Shown piece by piece: positions 24,243 through 36,330 of a DNA stretch of 64,000 nucleotides (the first letter of the stretch is position 1; every line of letters begins with the position of its first letter). Source of the DNA: Tragulus kanchil (taxonomy: Eukaryota > Chordata > Mammalia > Artiodactyla > Tragulidae); the NCBI GenBank assembly GCA_022376925.1, contig JAIOJX010000025.1, forward strand, positions 140,451,301 to 140,515,300. The letters run 5' to 3'. The notes beneath the pieces are model-generated. The model did no database searches and was not told the DNA's origin. It saw nothing but the letters and a program-made list of their open reading frames with translations. A program made the translations under genes and the position numbers.

Positions 24243-26494
24243 AAGCAACTAAAACAACTAATAACAGATAGAGGGTTTTACATTTAGACAGATAATGATC
24301 TATGGAGAAGAGTGATGAGGAATAATTTAAAAAGAAATGCGGAGAAAGAATGATAAAATGAGTAGCTTAATAACACTAGAAGGCCAGAGACACATTTAAG
24401 AAATAAAGACAACTCTGATTCTTTGTTGGGAGACCCTAGGTTTTAAGTTACTTGGTGGTATATGTGCTAACTCAGCTTGTAAAGAGACATGCTGTAGACC
24501 TTGGTGAATTTTAGTCTCTAAATTACCTGCACAAGAGTCTTTCCAGTGACACCCTAATGTGTTCATTTAAGCCCGAAAAATGTACAGACTTCTTTCAGGT
24601 CACAGTGGAGATTAGAAACTTGGGAATGCGTAGCCCTGAAAAAAATGCCTATGGAGAAAAAAAGAGTTCTGTTCCCTCTTCAGAGCCAAGGGGCACCTGT
24701 AGAAACTGTCTTGGAGGACCACGTGAGAATATCTCCATTTTTTCCAGGTGCTTTGTTCCTGGAGTGCTGACTACAATAAAGTATCAATGTGACGAAGCTG
24801 GCAGTGAATGCTACAGTCAGTTGCCAGGTGTTTGTGGCTTTGTCCTGTGGGTGGTACTGAAGGGGTGGGCAGAGATGACAGTGTATTTCCCAAGAGGCTC
24901 AGACTAGCTGTTGGACACTCGCGTAACTGAAGGTTTTGTTCTGCTTCGTTCCTTAAGTTCCCTCGTTCCTTCAGGTGAACATGCACCAACACTCTTGCCA
25001 CAGATTTCTAAAGTATAATTGAAGTCCAGCAAATTACACATGGTTGATCCTAATTTTCACACCCCATACTTGTGAATTAGCCTACTTGCTGAAATTTATT
25101 AGTAGCCCCCACATCAACACCACGTATTTTTCAGCCCTTCACAGGCATACGCAGAAACAGCAAAACATTAAAAATTTACGCTGCCTTCCCATTTCAATTC
25201 TCAGATTGTAAACAAGTGCACTTTTGGTGATGCAGAAAGTAGCCCATTCTTCCCATTATTTTTGTCCTTTTTGTTGGTGGTTCTTGCTGTTTAAAACGGT
25301 CTCCCAAGCCTAGTGCTGAAATGCTGCTGTCTTTCCATGAGAGATAATTTCAAAACGAATTTTTAAAAAAGCAACTAAAACAACTAATAACAGATAGAGG
25401 GTTTTACATTTAGACAGATAATGATCTATGGAGAAGAGTGATGAGGAATAATTTAAAAAGAAATGCGGAGAAAGAATGATAAAATGAGTAGCTTAATAAC
25501 ACTAGAAGGCCAGAGACACATTTAAGAAATAAAGACAACTCTGATTCTTTGTTGGGAGACCCTAGGTTTTAAGTTACTTGGTGGTATATGTGCTAACTCA
25601 GCTTGTAAAGAGACATGCTGTAGACCTTGGTGAATTTTAGTCTCTAAATTACCTGCACAAGAGTCTTTCCAGTGACACCCTAATGTGTTCATTTAAGCCC
25701 GAAAAATGTACAGACTTCTTTCAGGTCACAGTGGAGATTAGAAACTTGGGAATGCGTAGCCCTGAAAAAAATGCCTATGGAGAAAAAAAGAGTTCTGTTC
25801 CCTCTTCAGAGCCAAGGGGCACCTGTAGAAACTGTCTTGGAGGACCACGTGAGAATATCTCCATTTTTTCCAGGTGCTTTGTTCCTGGAGTGCTGACTAC
25901 AATAAAGTATCAATGTGACGAAGCTGGCAGTGAATGCTACAGTCAGTTGCCAGGTGTTTGTGGCTTTGTCCTGTGGGTGGTACTGAAGGGGTGGGCAGAG
26001 ATGACAGTGTATTTCCCAAGAGGCTCAGACTAGCTGTTGGACACTCGCGTAACTGAAGGTTTTGTTCTGCTTCGTTCCTTAAGTTCCCTCGTTCCTTCAG
26101 GTGAACATGCACCAACACTCTTGCCACAGATTTCTAAAGTATAATTGAAGTCCAGCAAATTACACATGGTTGATCCTAATTTTCACACCCCATACTTGTG
26201 AATTAGCCTACTTGCTGAAATTTATTAGTAGCCCCCACATCAACACCACGTATTTTTCAGCCCTTCACAGGCATACGCAGAAACAGCAAAACATTAAAAA
26301 TTTACGCTGCCTTCCCATTTCAATTCTCAGATTGTAAACAAGTGCACTTTTGGTGATGCAGAAAGTAGCCCATTCTTCCCATTATTTTTGTCCTTTTTGT
26401 TGGTGGTTCTTGCTGTTTAAAACGGTCTCCCAAGCCTAGTGCTGAAATGCTGCTGTCCGGTGTTCCTAAGTGTTAAGAAGGCTGTGATGGGCTT
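24243..26494. repeat. tandem duplication 10 (unit 1126 bp)
   Basis: 24243-25368 is repeated at 25369-26494. The copies are identical over more than 1.08 kb and diverge only in the last ~38 bp before the seam. The unit holds unique sequence with a 116-codon frame (24557-24907, copy 25683-26033). That frame has no recognisable domain and is not splice-flanked, so I do not call it a gene. Confidence 0.95.
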
Positions 26495-27123
26495 GATGAA
26501 GAAGAGATGTGGTTTAGATAAGCTTCCTCAGGCTTGAGTTCTAGTGCTTCTGGCTCTGAGTTCAGTGTTAATAAACAACATGGTACATCCAGAAAAGGAA
26601 GAGAAAATTTGTTGGTCCTTATGTGAGGCTGCCCTGGAAAGTGGCAAAGTAACGTTTATAGGTGAAACTATGGAAACTGTGGAAAGGTGGCTAAATTTGT
26701 GGATTCGTGAAATGATGACTGAATTTTTTAAAGAAAAAATACCAGACAGAATTATGGTGTGGCTGAAAAACCTAAGAAACATATGTTTATATTACCTAAA
26801 GTTTAAGAAAACATTAAACCCTCCTTGCCTAGTGCTGGCTAGCTTCCATATTTCAAAAGGTGGTATCTTGTGTTAAAATGATTAAAGAAAACAGCTTAGA
26901 TGACACAAACAAACTTTGTTTAACACTTCATGAAGCAGCAGTTTTCACTCTGAATAGTTCCAAGAACTGCATAGTAAGGGGAAAGGGCTGCAAGCTTTTG
27001 TAGAAAGAAGCAAGTGTTATGTCTCTCATGGGATAACATGCATAGAAGCCATCACTTAGGCACTGGCTTTTGAGAAAAGAGCTTTTTTTCTTTTGAGATT
27101 GGTTAGCAAACAGAGAGGAAATT

Positions 27124-27335
27124 GTCAGTGTCTCCATCATGTCTGACTGTTTGCGACCCCATGAACTGTAGCCCACCAGGCTTCTCTGTCTGTGGAATTT
27201 TCCAGGCAAGAATGCTGAAGTGGCTTGTCATTTCCTACTCTAGGGGATCTTCCTGACCAATGGATCAAACCTGCATCTCTTGTGTCTCCTGCATTGACAG
27301 GCAGATTCTTTATAACTGTGTAACCTGGGAAGTCC
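27124..27335 (-). mobile_element. Bov-tA SINE
   Basis: Antisense Bov-tA: CATGTCTGACTGTTTGCGAC, then AATTTTCCAGGCAAGAATGC, then GGATCAAACCTGCATCTC (box-B region) and an end TGGGAAGTCC at about 27335. Confidence 0.92.
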
Positions 27336-28253
27336 TGGATCAGGTGGAAGAGTAGATTTAATGTCTAAGAATTAATTTTAAGCATTAGTATTTCACTATG
27401 GTTTTAATTCACATTTTACCCTGATTACCAATAATGTTGAACATCTCTTCATGTATTAATACTTTTGGTCACATGTAAAAATACTTGGGCTTTTCTAAAA
27501 TGACTCCACATGTTTATTTTCGTGAACAATTGTCTGTCTTTTTTAAATTAACGTTTAAGAGTTCTTCATATATGCCAGTTTCACGTTGAGGAGAATGGTC
27601 TCAGAAGAAACCAATCTAGCCAGCACAATGTTCTTGGAAATTCACCTCCAGAACTGTGAGAAAATAAGTTTGTATTTATGCCCAGTTTCAGTCGTGCTTC
27701 TGGCTCTGAGTTCAGTGTTAATAAACAACATGGTACATCCAGAAAAGGAAGAGAAAATTTGTTGGTCCTTATGTGAGGCTGCCCTGGAAAGTGGCAAAGT
27801 AACGTTTATAGGTGAAACTAAAATTTGTTTGGATTCGTGAAATGATTACTGAATTTTTTAAAGAAAAAATACCAGACAGAATTATGGTGTGGCTGAAAAA
27901 CCTAAGAAACATATGTTTATATTACCTAAAGTTTAAGAAAACATTAAACCCTCCTTGCCTAGTGCTGGCTAGCTTCCATATTTCAAAAGGTGGTATCTTG
28001 TGTTAAAATGATTAAAGAAAACAGCTTAGATGACACAAACAAACTTTGTTTAACACTTCATGAAGCAGCAGTTTTCACTCTGAATAGTTCCAAGAACTGC
28101 ATAGTAAGGGGAAAGGGCTGCAAGCTTTTGTAGAAAGAAGCAAGTGTTATGTCTCTCATGGGATAACATGCATAGAAGCCATCACTTAGGCACTGGCTTT
28201 TGAGAAAAGAGCTTTTTTTCTTTTGAGATTGGTTAGCAAACAGAGAGGAAATT

Positions 28254-28465
28254 GTCAGTGTCTCCATCATGTCTGACTGTTTGCGACCCCATGAACTGTA
28301 GCCCACCAGGCTTCTCTGTCTGTGGAATTTTCCAGGCAAGAATGCTGAAGTGGCTTGTCATTTCCTACTCTAGGGGATCTTCCTGACCAATGGATCAAAC
28401 CTGCATCTCTTGTGTCTCCTGCATTGACAGGCAGATTCTTTATAACTGTGTAACCTGGGAAGTCC
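28254..28465 (-). mobile_element. Bov-tA SINE (copy inside duplication 11)
   Basis: Exact block copy of 27124-27335 at the 1130-bp offset. Confidence 0.92.
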
Positions 28466-28737
28466 TGGATCAGGTGGAAGAGTAGATTTAATGTCTAAGA
28501 ATTAATTTTAAGCATTAGTATTTCACTATGGTTTTAATTCACATTTTACCCTGATTACCAATAATGTTGAACATCTCTTCATGTATTAATACTTTTGGTC
28601 ACATGTAAAAATACTTGGGCTTTTCTAAAATGACTCCACATGTTTATTTTCGTGAACAATTGTCTGTCTTTTTTAAATTAACGTTTAAGAGTTCTTCATA
28701 TATGCCAGTTTCACGTTGAGGAGAATGGTCTCAGAAG

Positions 28738-28868
28738 AAACCAATCTAGCCAGCACAATGTTCTTGGAAATTCACCTCCAGAACTGTGAGAAAATAAGTT
28801 TGTATTTATTGTTTAAAACTCCCTGTCTGTGGTACTTTGTTATGGCAGCCCAAGCAAAAATAATATAT
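28738..28868 (+). mobile_element. MaLR (MLT1-like) LTR 3' fragment
   Basis: AAACCAATCTAGCCAGCACA, CTCCAGAACTGTGAGAAAAT and GTGGTACTTTGTTATGGCAG match the 3' part of the old mammalian MaLR-type LTR. Block copies lie at 29873-30003 and, truncated by a seam, at about 27608-27683. It is not coding. Confidence 0.7.
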
Positions 28869-29872
28869 CTCCTTTTCAAGACTTGTTTAGATGGTCTCTC
28901 AATCTAGTTTGAGCTACTGCCTCCTATTATTTTGTGCTTGCCCTTTGGGGCCTTTAGTAGAAATCAAGTGAGGAACAATCTCATTTTAAGATTGTTACTC
29001 TGTGTTTCATATCCTTTAGGGTTTTCTGTGTCTATATCCTATTTTAAGAATCTCTGAACTTCTTTCTATTAACCTAGTGTTATAAAATCTCAGATTTATG
29101 AGCATACATTCTAAGAAGCCCAAACCATTTGGAGAACAATATCACTCTGAATGTTTCTCTATGATTTAGAAAACATTAAATTTTGGTAAAATGTCAATGG
29201 AGAAAAGCTCTTATAAATAGTCTTTTAAGGTATCCTGTTTCACTCTCCAAAAGGGAATAAAATGAATGAGTCAGTTCTTCTGATGACTGTCATTCAAAAT
29301 GAAACCCTTATTTTCTTCCATATGCAAAGTGAAATTTGCTTGGGTGAATCAATTTAATGATGATAAGGCAGACATAGCACAATCCAGAAGACATTTCCAT
29401 TACCTCTCACATCTAAAAGGTAGTGTTTTGAGACATCAGATATCTCTGTTAAGTATAGAAACCTGGGAGTTACAAGCATACAAAAATCAAACAGGAGAGA
29501 ATAGTGACTAAAATGTTTTCATGATGCAACATTAAATCAGAACTTTGTTAGTGCATAATTCATTTTTCCTCAGTTAAAAAGATAACAATGCTTCTAAAAA
29601 TACACTGCGTGATACCTTTTATTTAGTAAGTAGTGATAGAAGTTTTAAGCTTAGTTTTCACTATGGTTTTAATTCACATTTTACCCTGATTACCAATAAT
29701 GTTGAACATCTCTTCATGTATTAATACTTTTGGTCACATGTAAAAATACTTGGGCTTTTCTAAAATGACTCCACATGTTTATTTTCGTGAACAATTGTCT
29801 GTCTTTTTTAAATTAACGTTTAAGAGTTCTTCATATATGCCAGTTTCACGTTGAGGAGAATGGTCTCAGAAG

Positions 29873-30003
29873 AAACCAATCTAGCCAGCACAATGTTCTT
29901 GGAAATTCACCTCCAGAACTGTGAGAAAATAAGTTTGTATTTATTGTTTAAAACTCCCTGTCTGTGGTACTTTGTTATGGCAGCCCAAGCAAAAATAATA
30001 TAT
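29873..30003 (+). mobile_element. MaLR (MLT1-like) fragment (copy inside duplication 12)
   Basis: Exact block copy of 28738-28868 at the 1135-bp offset. Confidence 0.7.
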
Positions 30004-30433
30004 CTCCTTTTCAAGACTTGTTTAGATGGTCTCTCAATCTAGTTTGAGCTACTGCCTCCTATTATTTTGTGCTTGCCCTTTGGGGCCTTTAGTAGAAATC
30101 AAGTGAGGAACAATCTCATTTTAAGATTGTTACTCTGTGTTTCATATCCTTTAGGGTTTTCTGTGTCTATATCCTATTTTAAGAATCTCTGAACTTCTTT
30201 CTATTAACCTAGTGTTATAAAATCTCAGATTTATGAGCATACATTCTAAGAAGCCCAAACCATTTGGAGAACAATATCACTCTGAATGTTTCTCTATGAT
30301 TTAGAAAACATTAAATTTTGGTAAAATGTCAATGGAGAAAAGCTCTTATAAATAGTCTTTTAAGGTATCCTGTTTCACTCTCCAAAAGGGAATAAAATGA
30401 ATGAGTCAGTTCTTCTGATGACTGTCATTCAAA

Positions 30434-32593
30434 ATGAAACCCTTATTTTCTTCCATATGCAAAGTGAAATTTGCTTGGGTGAATCAATTTAATGATGATA
30501 AGGCAGACATAGCACAATCCAGAAGACATTTCCATTACCTCTCACATCTAAAAGGTAGTGTTTTGAGACATCAGATATCTCTGTTAAGTATAGAAACCTG
30601 GGAGTTACAAGCATACAAAAATCAAACAGGAGAGAATAGTGACTAAAATGTTTTCATGATGCAACATTAAATCAGAACTTTGTTAGTGCATAATTCATTT
30701 TTCCTCAGTTAAAAAGATAACAATGCTTCTAAAAATACACTGCGTGATACCTTTTATTTAGTAAGTAGTGATAGAAGTTTTAGTGTATCTTTACAATAAG
30801 GTAAATACATTGATTACAATACCAACTTTGGTTGACAGCTTATATAGTTCTTAAAGAAGATAATAGAGTCAGGAACATAAACACTATCTAAAAATTAACA
30901 GTTGCAGCAAGAATAACTCTTCATCAGTATTTCTCAATTGTGTACTTTTCATATTCTTGCTTTATTCAGAAAACGTAATGAAATCCAGTGTGCAGAACAC
31001 GTTCAGAGGATCTGCAGTGTGTCAGATACTTTCACATTTTTCTCCTGCACAGACTTCCATAAACACACAGTCTTCATAGATTCTTCTTGTCAAGAGCTTA
31101 TTGGAAACAGAAATCTATTCTGTCTGTTAAATGTGAGGAACTGAGATTCAAGTTCTGGCACAGCTAAGCTGTCAACAAAATGTAATGATTGGGCTGATAG
31201 CCAATTTTCTAATATTGACCTAGTTCTTTGGAGTCTTAACAATGTAAAGTAGCAATGATAACCACAGCAAAAGGCATGCTCTGGACACCTTTATGTTTTG
31301 TGGGGATTCATATCTGTTTTTCTGTGGCACCGTGTAATATTTGCTTTATTACCTGTGATGTGTTAGCGCCAGGTTCGTGACAACAAGCAGACTCTCAGAC
31401 CTGAGGCACTGCATTGCCTTGGAAATCAGATACTCAGATCCCAGCCCTGAAAAACAAAGCAAGACTTTTTCAGGACCTGAGGCACTGCATTGCCTTGGAA
31501 CAGATACTCAATGATGAAACCCTTATTTTCTTCCATATGCAAAGTGAAATTTGCTTGGGTGAATCAATTTAATGATGATAAGGCAGACATAGCACAATCC
31601 AGAAGACATTTCCATTACCTCTCACATCTAAAAGGTAGTGTTTTGAGACATCAGATATCTCTGTTAAGTATAGAAACCTGGGAGTTACAAGCATACAAAA
31701 ATCAAACAGGAGAGAATAGTGACTAAAATGTTTTCATGATGCAACATTAAATCAGAACTTTGTTAGTGCATAATTCATTTTTCCTCAGTTAAAAAGATAA
31801 CAATGCTTCTAAAAATACACTGCGTGATACCTTTTATTTAGTAAGTAGTGATAGAAGTTTTAGTGTATCTTTACAATAAGGTAAATACATTGATTACAAT
31901 ACCAACTTTGGTTGACAGCTTATATAGTTCTTAAAGAAGATAATAGAGTCAGGAACATAAACACTATCTAAAAATTAACAGTTGCAGCAAGAATAACTCT
32001 TCATCAGTATTTCTCAATTGTGTACTTTTCATATTCTTGCTTTATTCAGAAAACGTAATGAAATCCAGTGTGCAGAACACGTTCAGAGGATCTGCAGTGT
32101 GTCAGATACTTTCACATTTTTCTCCTGCACAGACTTCCATAAACACACAGTCTTCATAGATTCTTCTTGTCAAGAGCTTATTGGAAACAGAAATCTATTC
32201 TGTCTGTTAAATGTGAGGAACTGAGATTCAAGTTCTGGCACAGCTAAGCTGTCAACAAAATGTAATGATTGGGCTGATAGCCAATTTTCTAATATTGACC
32301 TAGTTCTTTGGAGTCTTAACAATGTAAAGTAGCAATGATAACCACAGCAAAAGGCATGCTCTGGACACCTTTATGTTTTGTGGGGATTCATATCTGTTTT
32401 TCTGTGGCACCGTGTAATATTTGCTTTATTACCTGTGATGTGTTAGCGCCAGGTTCGTGACAACAAGCAGACTCTCAGACCTGAGGCACTGCATTGCCTT
32501 GGAAATCAGATACTCAGATCCCAGCCCTCAGAGCTCACATTTCCCACTTTTATGAAACGTTTAAGACCAGTGAAAATATTTCAAATGATATTC
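30434..32593. repeat. tandem duplication 13 (unit 1080 bp)
   Basis: 30434-31513 is repeated at 31514-32593, and its left part is also in duplication 12. The end of copy 1 is scrambled: a 27-bp piece beginning GACCTGAGGCACTGCATTGC occurs at 31398-31424 and again at 31474-31500. Copy 2 carries it only once (about 32478). Confidence 0.95.
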
Positions 32594-34040
32594 TTAATAA
32601 AATCTTTCTGATTCAAGTTGGAAACAGCTGAATTTTCTCTTCGAAGCTTGGGGTTAGGGAAGCTTAGCAGGTTTCTAGTTAACTCTGTCCCTTCAGGGAA
32701 CACTGACAGTCAAGAATATGTGGACCTTCAAATCATGCCCCCATGGTTTCTTTTAAACTTTCCATCCCTGCTGTTTATAAGGTAATTCTTTAGCTTTTTT
32801 TTTTTTTTTTTTGGTTAACTGTCAGCTGAATTCACTCAATTGTTTGAGATTTAAGCAAAAACTAGGATCGTCTATGCTGCATACAACTCAGACTGAGTTT
32901 CTGTGGATTTCCAGGGTATTCCAGCTTTGTGTTTCCTTCTGGCTCTGAGTTCCTACTTGTACTGACCTCAGTTTCATTTCTATTCCTTTCTGTTTACATT
33001 GCACGGAACTATCCCCATACCCAATCTCTTTTCCTTAATTTTCTACAGACCACCCAGATAAATTATTTCTACATGTAGTGGGCTTTATTGAGATTTTAGG
33101 GCAATTGAAGGGATTTTATGTCACGTCTCTGCAAATAATCTTATCCTAAAATTCCTTTGTCTGTTTGCTACCGGGAATTATTCCCTGGCTGTGTTTTCCT
33201 GGTGGATCATTGCAAAGCACCCCTTCACCATTCTGCTTTCCACTCTGTTCCCCCTGTTTTCCCCTTCTAGCTTTTGGTGTTTACCTTTGGCAAGATTGCT
33301 CAAAACCAGGCTTACCCACTTCAGCCTAGTTTCCCTCTTCATATTTAGCTCAATTCCCCTAACTTGTCTTCGGGACTGTGTTTTCACATCCAGAGACTTG
33401 TTAATGTTTCTGATAAAGCAAAGTGTCACTACTCTCTCTCTTGTCCTTTAGCAGACCCAAATGTTGGATAAGTTTTCTTTCTCATTCCCCTTTAGTAATA
33501 TTAAGTTAGCAGGTAAAGACAGTATTTTGGATATTATTTAAGATATACACTTAGAGATATTTTAGAAATATATTTTATAAGTATAGACAACATACACCCC
33601 CAAAGACAGATATGGCTATATTCATGGTACATTTAAATGTTCTCTTCTGGTGAAGAATAAATATTTATTACCATCTTTTCCAGACTAAATTTTACCAATG
33701 TGGGCCCTTGATTTTTTTCATGAGCAGGACTTCTGCAAAAGGGAAGATTAAAAATAGTTTTCTTAAAGTTTTTAAAATTGTTTTTGTGTTAAATACACTA
33801 GTCTTTTAGGTTTGAGTAAGAGTATGGTTAAATGCTATTGAATTATTTTCTAATCACTGGGCCAAAGAATTGCCAGTGCAAAAACAGTTCCAGTGAAAAT
33901 TTAAAGGCAAGTTAAAGCATATGCTTCTAGCCATCTTTTGAGATGCTCTGAGAACTGACTTTTTTAACTATAATTATTTCCAAGCCAAAGATAGAAATGC
34001 ACTACTATGTATGAAAGTATAGAACAGATTAGGCCTTCAG
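32594..34040. other. unannotated unique DNA
   Basis: No gene or nameable repeat apart from a T run at about 32797-32812. Overlapping frames on both strands at 33178-33451 come from a pyrimidine-rich stretch and look like chance. Confidence 0.45.
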
Positions 34041-36330
34041 GTTCTCAATAAATTTCCATTGGATCTGAAAGGAAAGACATGACGCTTCTCCAGTTTCCTT
34101 CATGGTTGGTTATCTCGATGATGTTTTTTTGCTTGTTTATTCATTTATTATTTATTTTCCTTCTTGTTCCGAAAAATATTATATTACAAGATGGCAGAAA
34201 TTAGACATGAGAAAGAAGGGGCAAAGAATAAGACACATACAAGGCAAAGAATAAACAAAGAAATAAAGGCTAAGGAACAAAGGCAGTAGAGGCAGGGAAC
34301 AAAAGAGTGTATCCAATGAAATAGGAATAAGAGGAACAAAATATTGTATTATTTGGCAAAGTCCTAAAGGTATGTATGTCAAGAAACTAGTAAGAAATGG
34401 TAATTTGAGATAGTTCATTTGGTTTTGTTTATGTAGGAGTAGGGCCATAGTGTACAGATTTCATTCCAACTAGATGCTCACTGATTTGTTCTGATTATCA
34501 GGGCCACCCTGACAGTTTAGAGAAACTTTTTTGATAATGGTATCTTCAGAAGCTTAAAAGACAAATGTAAAGAAAACCTCCAAATATTTTACATTTCTGG
34601 AATGTCTTCATTGTGTTCACATTTATTGGTAAAGATATTAGTGATGCTTTCTGTAGGAAAACACAAAATGCCACATGACAAAACTTTGAGTGGTAAAAAG
34701 TCTTTGCAAACTCTCTTAAATTCAGCGACTTCTGGGTAGAAATATACTTTGAGTCATATGTAAAGAAGCTTCCTTGCTTCCTGGAGTCTGTGATATCTTT
34801 CAAGTGACTTTATGATTTTGTTTTTTTCCAAGTCCCACTTACATTGACTTTCAAGAGTTTTGGAACCAAAGAGAAGTTGTTGCTCAAATTAGGGTAGTAA
34901 AAGATTTGAGGAAGAAACAATTTAAATGTTTCTGACATAGGCACTTGGCTGATTGCTATAGTAGGCAATTTTAAAAATGTATTATATTAACTATTAATAG
35001 TTAAGGATTCATTGATAATGTACAATGAAGAAACATGATGAGTATGTGATTGTATATATATGTGTAAGTCTGTACTTGGTGACTTAAATGCTATTTACAT
35101 ACTATAGGATGGATAAGAATACAATAAATTATCCTTAAATTTTTATATGACTGTTTTCATAGGAAATCACGCTGGAAGAATTTAGTTCTCAATAAATTTC
35201 CATTGGATCTGAAAGGAAAGACATGACGCTTCTCCAGTTTCCTTCATGGTTGGTTATCTCGATGATGTTTTTTTGCTTGTTTATTCATTTATTATTTATT
35301 TTCCTTCTTGTTCCGAAAAATATTATATTACAAGATGGCAGAAATTAGACATGAGAAAGAAGGGGCAAAGAATAAGACACATACAAGGCAAAGAATAAAC
35401 AAAGAAATAAAGGCTAAGGAACAAAGGCAGTAGAGGCAGGGAACAAAAGAGTGTATCCAATGAAATAGGAATAAGAGGAACAAAATATTGTATTATTTGG
35501 CAAAGTCCTAAAGGTATGTATGTCAAGAAACTAGTAAGAAATGGTAATTTGAGATAGTTCATTTGGTTTTGTTTATGTAGGAGTAGGGCCATAGTGTACA
35601 GATTTCATTCCAACTAGATGCTCACTGATTTGTTCTGATTATCAGGGCCACCCTGACAGTTTAGAGAAACTTTTTTGATAATGGTATCTTCAGAAGCTTA
35701 GAGAGACAAATGTAAAGAAAACCTCCAAATATTTTACATTTCTGGAATGTCTTCATTGTGTTCACATTTATTGGTAAAGATATTAGTGATGCTTTCTGTA
35801 GGAAAACACAAAATGCCACATGACAAAACTTTGAGTGGTAAAAAGTCTTTGCAAACTCTCTTAAATTCAGCGACTTCTGGGTAGAAATATACTTTGAGTC
35901 ATATGTAAAGAAGCTTCCTTGCTTCCTGGAGTCTGTGATATCTTTCAAGTGACTTTATGATTTTGTTTTTTTCCAAGTCCCACTTACATTGACTTTCAAG
36001 AGTTTTGGAACCAAAGAGAAGTTGTTGCTCAAATTAGGGTAGTAAAAGATTTGAGGAAGAAACAATTTAAATGTTTCTGACATAGGCACTTGGCTGATTG
36101 CTATAGTAGGCAATTTTAAAAATGTATTATATTAACTATTAATAGTTAAGGATTCATTGATAATGTACAATGAAGAAACATGATGAGTATGTGATTGTAT
36201 ATATATGTGTAAGTCTGTACTTGGTGACTTAAATGCTATTTACATACTATAGGATGGATAAGAATACAATAAATTATCCTTAAATTTTTATATGACTGTT
36301 TTCATAGGAAATCACGCTGGAAGAATTTAG
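34041..36330. repeat. tandem duplication 14 (unit 1144 bp)
   Basis: 34041-35184 is repeated at 35185-36330. The clearest internal difference is AGCTTAAAAGACAAATG against AGCTTAGAGAGACAAATG near 34552/35697. Contains unique AT-rich sequence without genes. Confidence 0.95.

Larger units (their letters stand above)
22072..24313. repeat. tandem duplication 9 (unit 1121 bp)
   Basis: 22072-23192 is repeated at 23193-24313. The left edge is also inside duplication 8. At the seam copy 1 reads ATGATCTTTTAAAAAAAATC where the continuing sequence reads ATGATCTATGGAGAAG. Each copy contains a long A run (about 22998-23018 and 24118-24137) after a purine-rich stretch that opens a 104-codon frame on the minus strand; this is low-complexity and not a gene. 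Confidence 0.95.
26544..28823. repeat. tandem duplication 11 (unit 1130-1150 bp)
   Basis: 26544-27693 is repeated at 27694-28823. The left-edge offset is 1150 bp. It drops to 1130 bp because copy 2 lacks a 20-bp segment present at about 26679-26698 (TGGAAACTGTGGAAAGGTGG), about 125 bp inside the copy. The end of copy 1 reads TTTATGCCCAGTTTCAGTC where the true continuation is TTTATTGTTTAAAACTCCC. Confidence 0.94.
28521..30790. repeat. tandem duplication 12 (unit 1135 bp)
   Basis: 28521-29655 is repeated at 29656-30790. It overlaps the end of duplication 11, so sequence from about 27391 occurs three times. At the seam copy 1 reads AAGTTTTAAGCTTAG against AAGTTTTAGTGTATC in the continuation. 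Confidence 0.95.

Noticed and set aside
24557..24907. 116-codon open frame in unique sequence, with an exact copy at 25683-26033
   Set aside because: The exact duplication is an assembly seam effect and not evidence of selection. No recognisable domain, no promoter or splice flanks, and a competing frame on the other strand.
26544..26876. 110-codon frame with a slightly transposase-like look
   Set aside because: Copy 2 breaks the frame through the 20-bp difference, and I can align no catalytic or DNA-binding motif. Chance is more likely.
33178..33451. Paired open frames on both strands
   Set aside because: They come from a pyrimidine-rich stretch with biased codons. Mutually overlapping frames without features are expected by chance.
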